64,000 nucleotides of DNA, taken from contig JBFWQE010000005.1 in the NCBI GenBank assembly GCA_050249615.1, positions 23,625-87,624 of the forward strand, read 5' to 3'. The DNA is from VFZN01 sp050249615 (GTDB taxonomy: Bacteria; Acidobacteriota; Vicinamibacteria; Vicinamibacterales; UBA2999). This document shows, piece after piece, positions 63,480-64,000 of this stretch (position 1 is the stretch's first letter; every line of letters starts with the position of its first letter). The notes under the pieces were generated by a model. The model ran no database searches. It saw only the letters and a program-made list of their open reading frames with translations, and was not told the origin of the DNA. The position numbers and the translations under genes were made by a program.

Positions 63480-64000
63480 TATCCCTTCGTTCCCGCGCGG
63501 CCGCCCGGCCAGGCCAGTTCCACCGGGGCCTGCTCCCGCAGGCGGGCGCGTGCCATGCCCTTGCTCTTGCCCGGCAGACCACCGGCCCGCCGCAGGTTGT
63601 CGGGCGAGGCCGGCGACTCCTTCTGCCAGCGCTGGATCACCTCGGGTGATGCGTGCGTGCCCGTCTCCCGGATGTCCACGCCACGCATCTCGACCCAGTG
63701 GCACATCTCCGTCAGCCGCGACCGCGTGCGCGCGCCCAGCTGGTAGATGAACGAGTTGGGCTCGGTGCTGTCGGCGGGATCCGTCAGATTGCTCGTGAAG
63801 ATGGTCGCCCGGCGCTCGTTGTACCGCGTGCTGACCACGAGCCCCAGGGTCTCCTGCACCCACTCCGAGGTCCGCTCGGCCCCGAGGTCGTCGAGCACGA
63901 GCAGGTCGGCCTTCAGGACGGGCGCCAGGACGTCCATTTCCGTCTCGTCAACGGAGCGGTTGTAGGTGTCCCGGACCAGCCGGAGCAGCTCACGAGTCTC
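63479..64000 (-). CDS. DnaC/IstB-like AAA+ ATPase, partial
   Basis: The frame is open to the right window edge, so only the C-terminal 173 residues are visible, with no start. Walker B is LLVLDDLGAERTSEWVQETL, then STRYNERRATIFTSNL (sensor 1) and GARTRSRLTEMC (arginine finger/box VII), as in DnaC helicase loaders and IstB. An alternative start at the internal ATG 63937 would remove Walker A and is unlikely. It may be a replication loader; no transposase lies nearby, which disfavours an IS element. Confidence 0.82.
   Translation of the reverse strand, partial: ETRELLRLVRDTYNRSVDETEMDVLAPVLKADLLVLDDLGAERTSEWVQETLGLVVSTRYNERRATIFTSNLTDPADSTEPNSFIYQLGARTRSRLTEMCHWVEMRGVDIRETGTHASPEVIQRWQKESPASPDNLRRAGGLPGKSKGMARARLREQAPVELAWPGGRAGTKG

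Noticed and set aside
63479..64000. IstB of an insertion sequence
   Set aside because: No transposase, terminal repeats or target duplication nearby; neighbour is hemW with normal coupling.

Overview
The window is a dense, high-GC bacterial chromosome segment (well over 60% G+C by eye) with very short intergenic gaps, many GTG starts and many 4-base GTGA/ATGA gene overlaps. It holds about 58 protein genes, no rRNA or tRNA that I can see, no CRISPR array, no insertion sequence and no prophage. Outer-membrane genes (bamA, skp, lptE, lolCD, fabZ-lpxA, lpxI, a TolC channel) show a Gram-negative cell envelope. Futalosine-route menaquinone genes (mqnA, mqnC, a UbiA prenyltransferase, ubiE) and families such as DUF6677 suggest an Acidobacteriota member, probably class Vicinamibacteria. 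That placement is inference from gene content and order; no database was searched.

Layout. 1-4092 (+): end of recX, alaS, a secreted lytic transglycosylase, rpsT. 4112-10021 (-): holA, lptE, leuS, an HDAC-like deacetylase and a DUF374 acyltransferase. 10096-10998 (+): rfbA. 11017-36733 (-): one long co-directional run. In transcription order it reads bamA, skp, a fabZ-lpxA fusion, lpxI, a Gfo/Idh oxidoreductase, a cysteine-depleted MqnC/MqnE-like protein, mqnA, mqnC, an amidohydrolase, ubiA-like, ubiE, a TonB-like protein, miaA, hfq, deoB, dgt, yceD, rpmF, plsX, fabD, fabG, acpP, fabF, etfB, etfA and ETF-quinone oxidoreductase. One plus-strand lipoprotein gene sits between bamA and skp. 36810-40637 (-): clpC and a serine hydrolase. 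40719-41615 (+): a beta-hydroxyacid dehydrogenase. 41640-48152 (-): a run from a DUF2085 gene through DUF6677, VanZ-like, enoyl-CoA hydratase, ribH, nusB and lysS to lolC and lolD. 48219-54692 (+): tetR, a periplasmic adaptor, and one giant ORF joining an RND pump to a TolC-type channel. 54819-60722 (-): PfkB kinase, MTA phosphorylase, an epimerase/metallo-beta-lactamase fusion, meaB, acyl-CoA dehydrogenase and a PA-IL-like secreted protein. 60786-61289 (+): a small beta-barrel. 61310-64000 (-): two paralogous secreted proteins, hemW and a truncated DnaC-like ATPase.

The genes fit together as housekeeping functions: envelope building (Bam, Lpt, Lol, lipid A, fatty acids), menaquinone synthesis, and acyl-CoA oxidation feeding electrons through ETF and ETF-QO into the quinone pool, plus translation. 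Four things stand out as unusual: three apparent gene fusions (RND-TolC, FabZ-LpxA, epimerase-MBL); the radical-SAM-like gene without its cluster cysteines inside the mqn operon; a family of intergenic 7-8-base arrays, several with perfect G-quadruplex form, which fill whole gaps between genes and one of which flanks the 100-N assembly gap; and -10-like boxes placed 6-12 bases before start codons, which suggests leaderless mRNAs.
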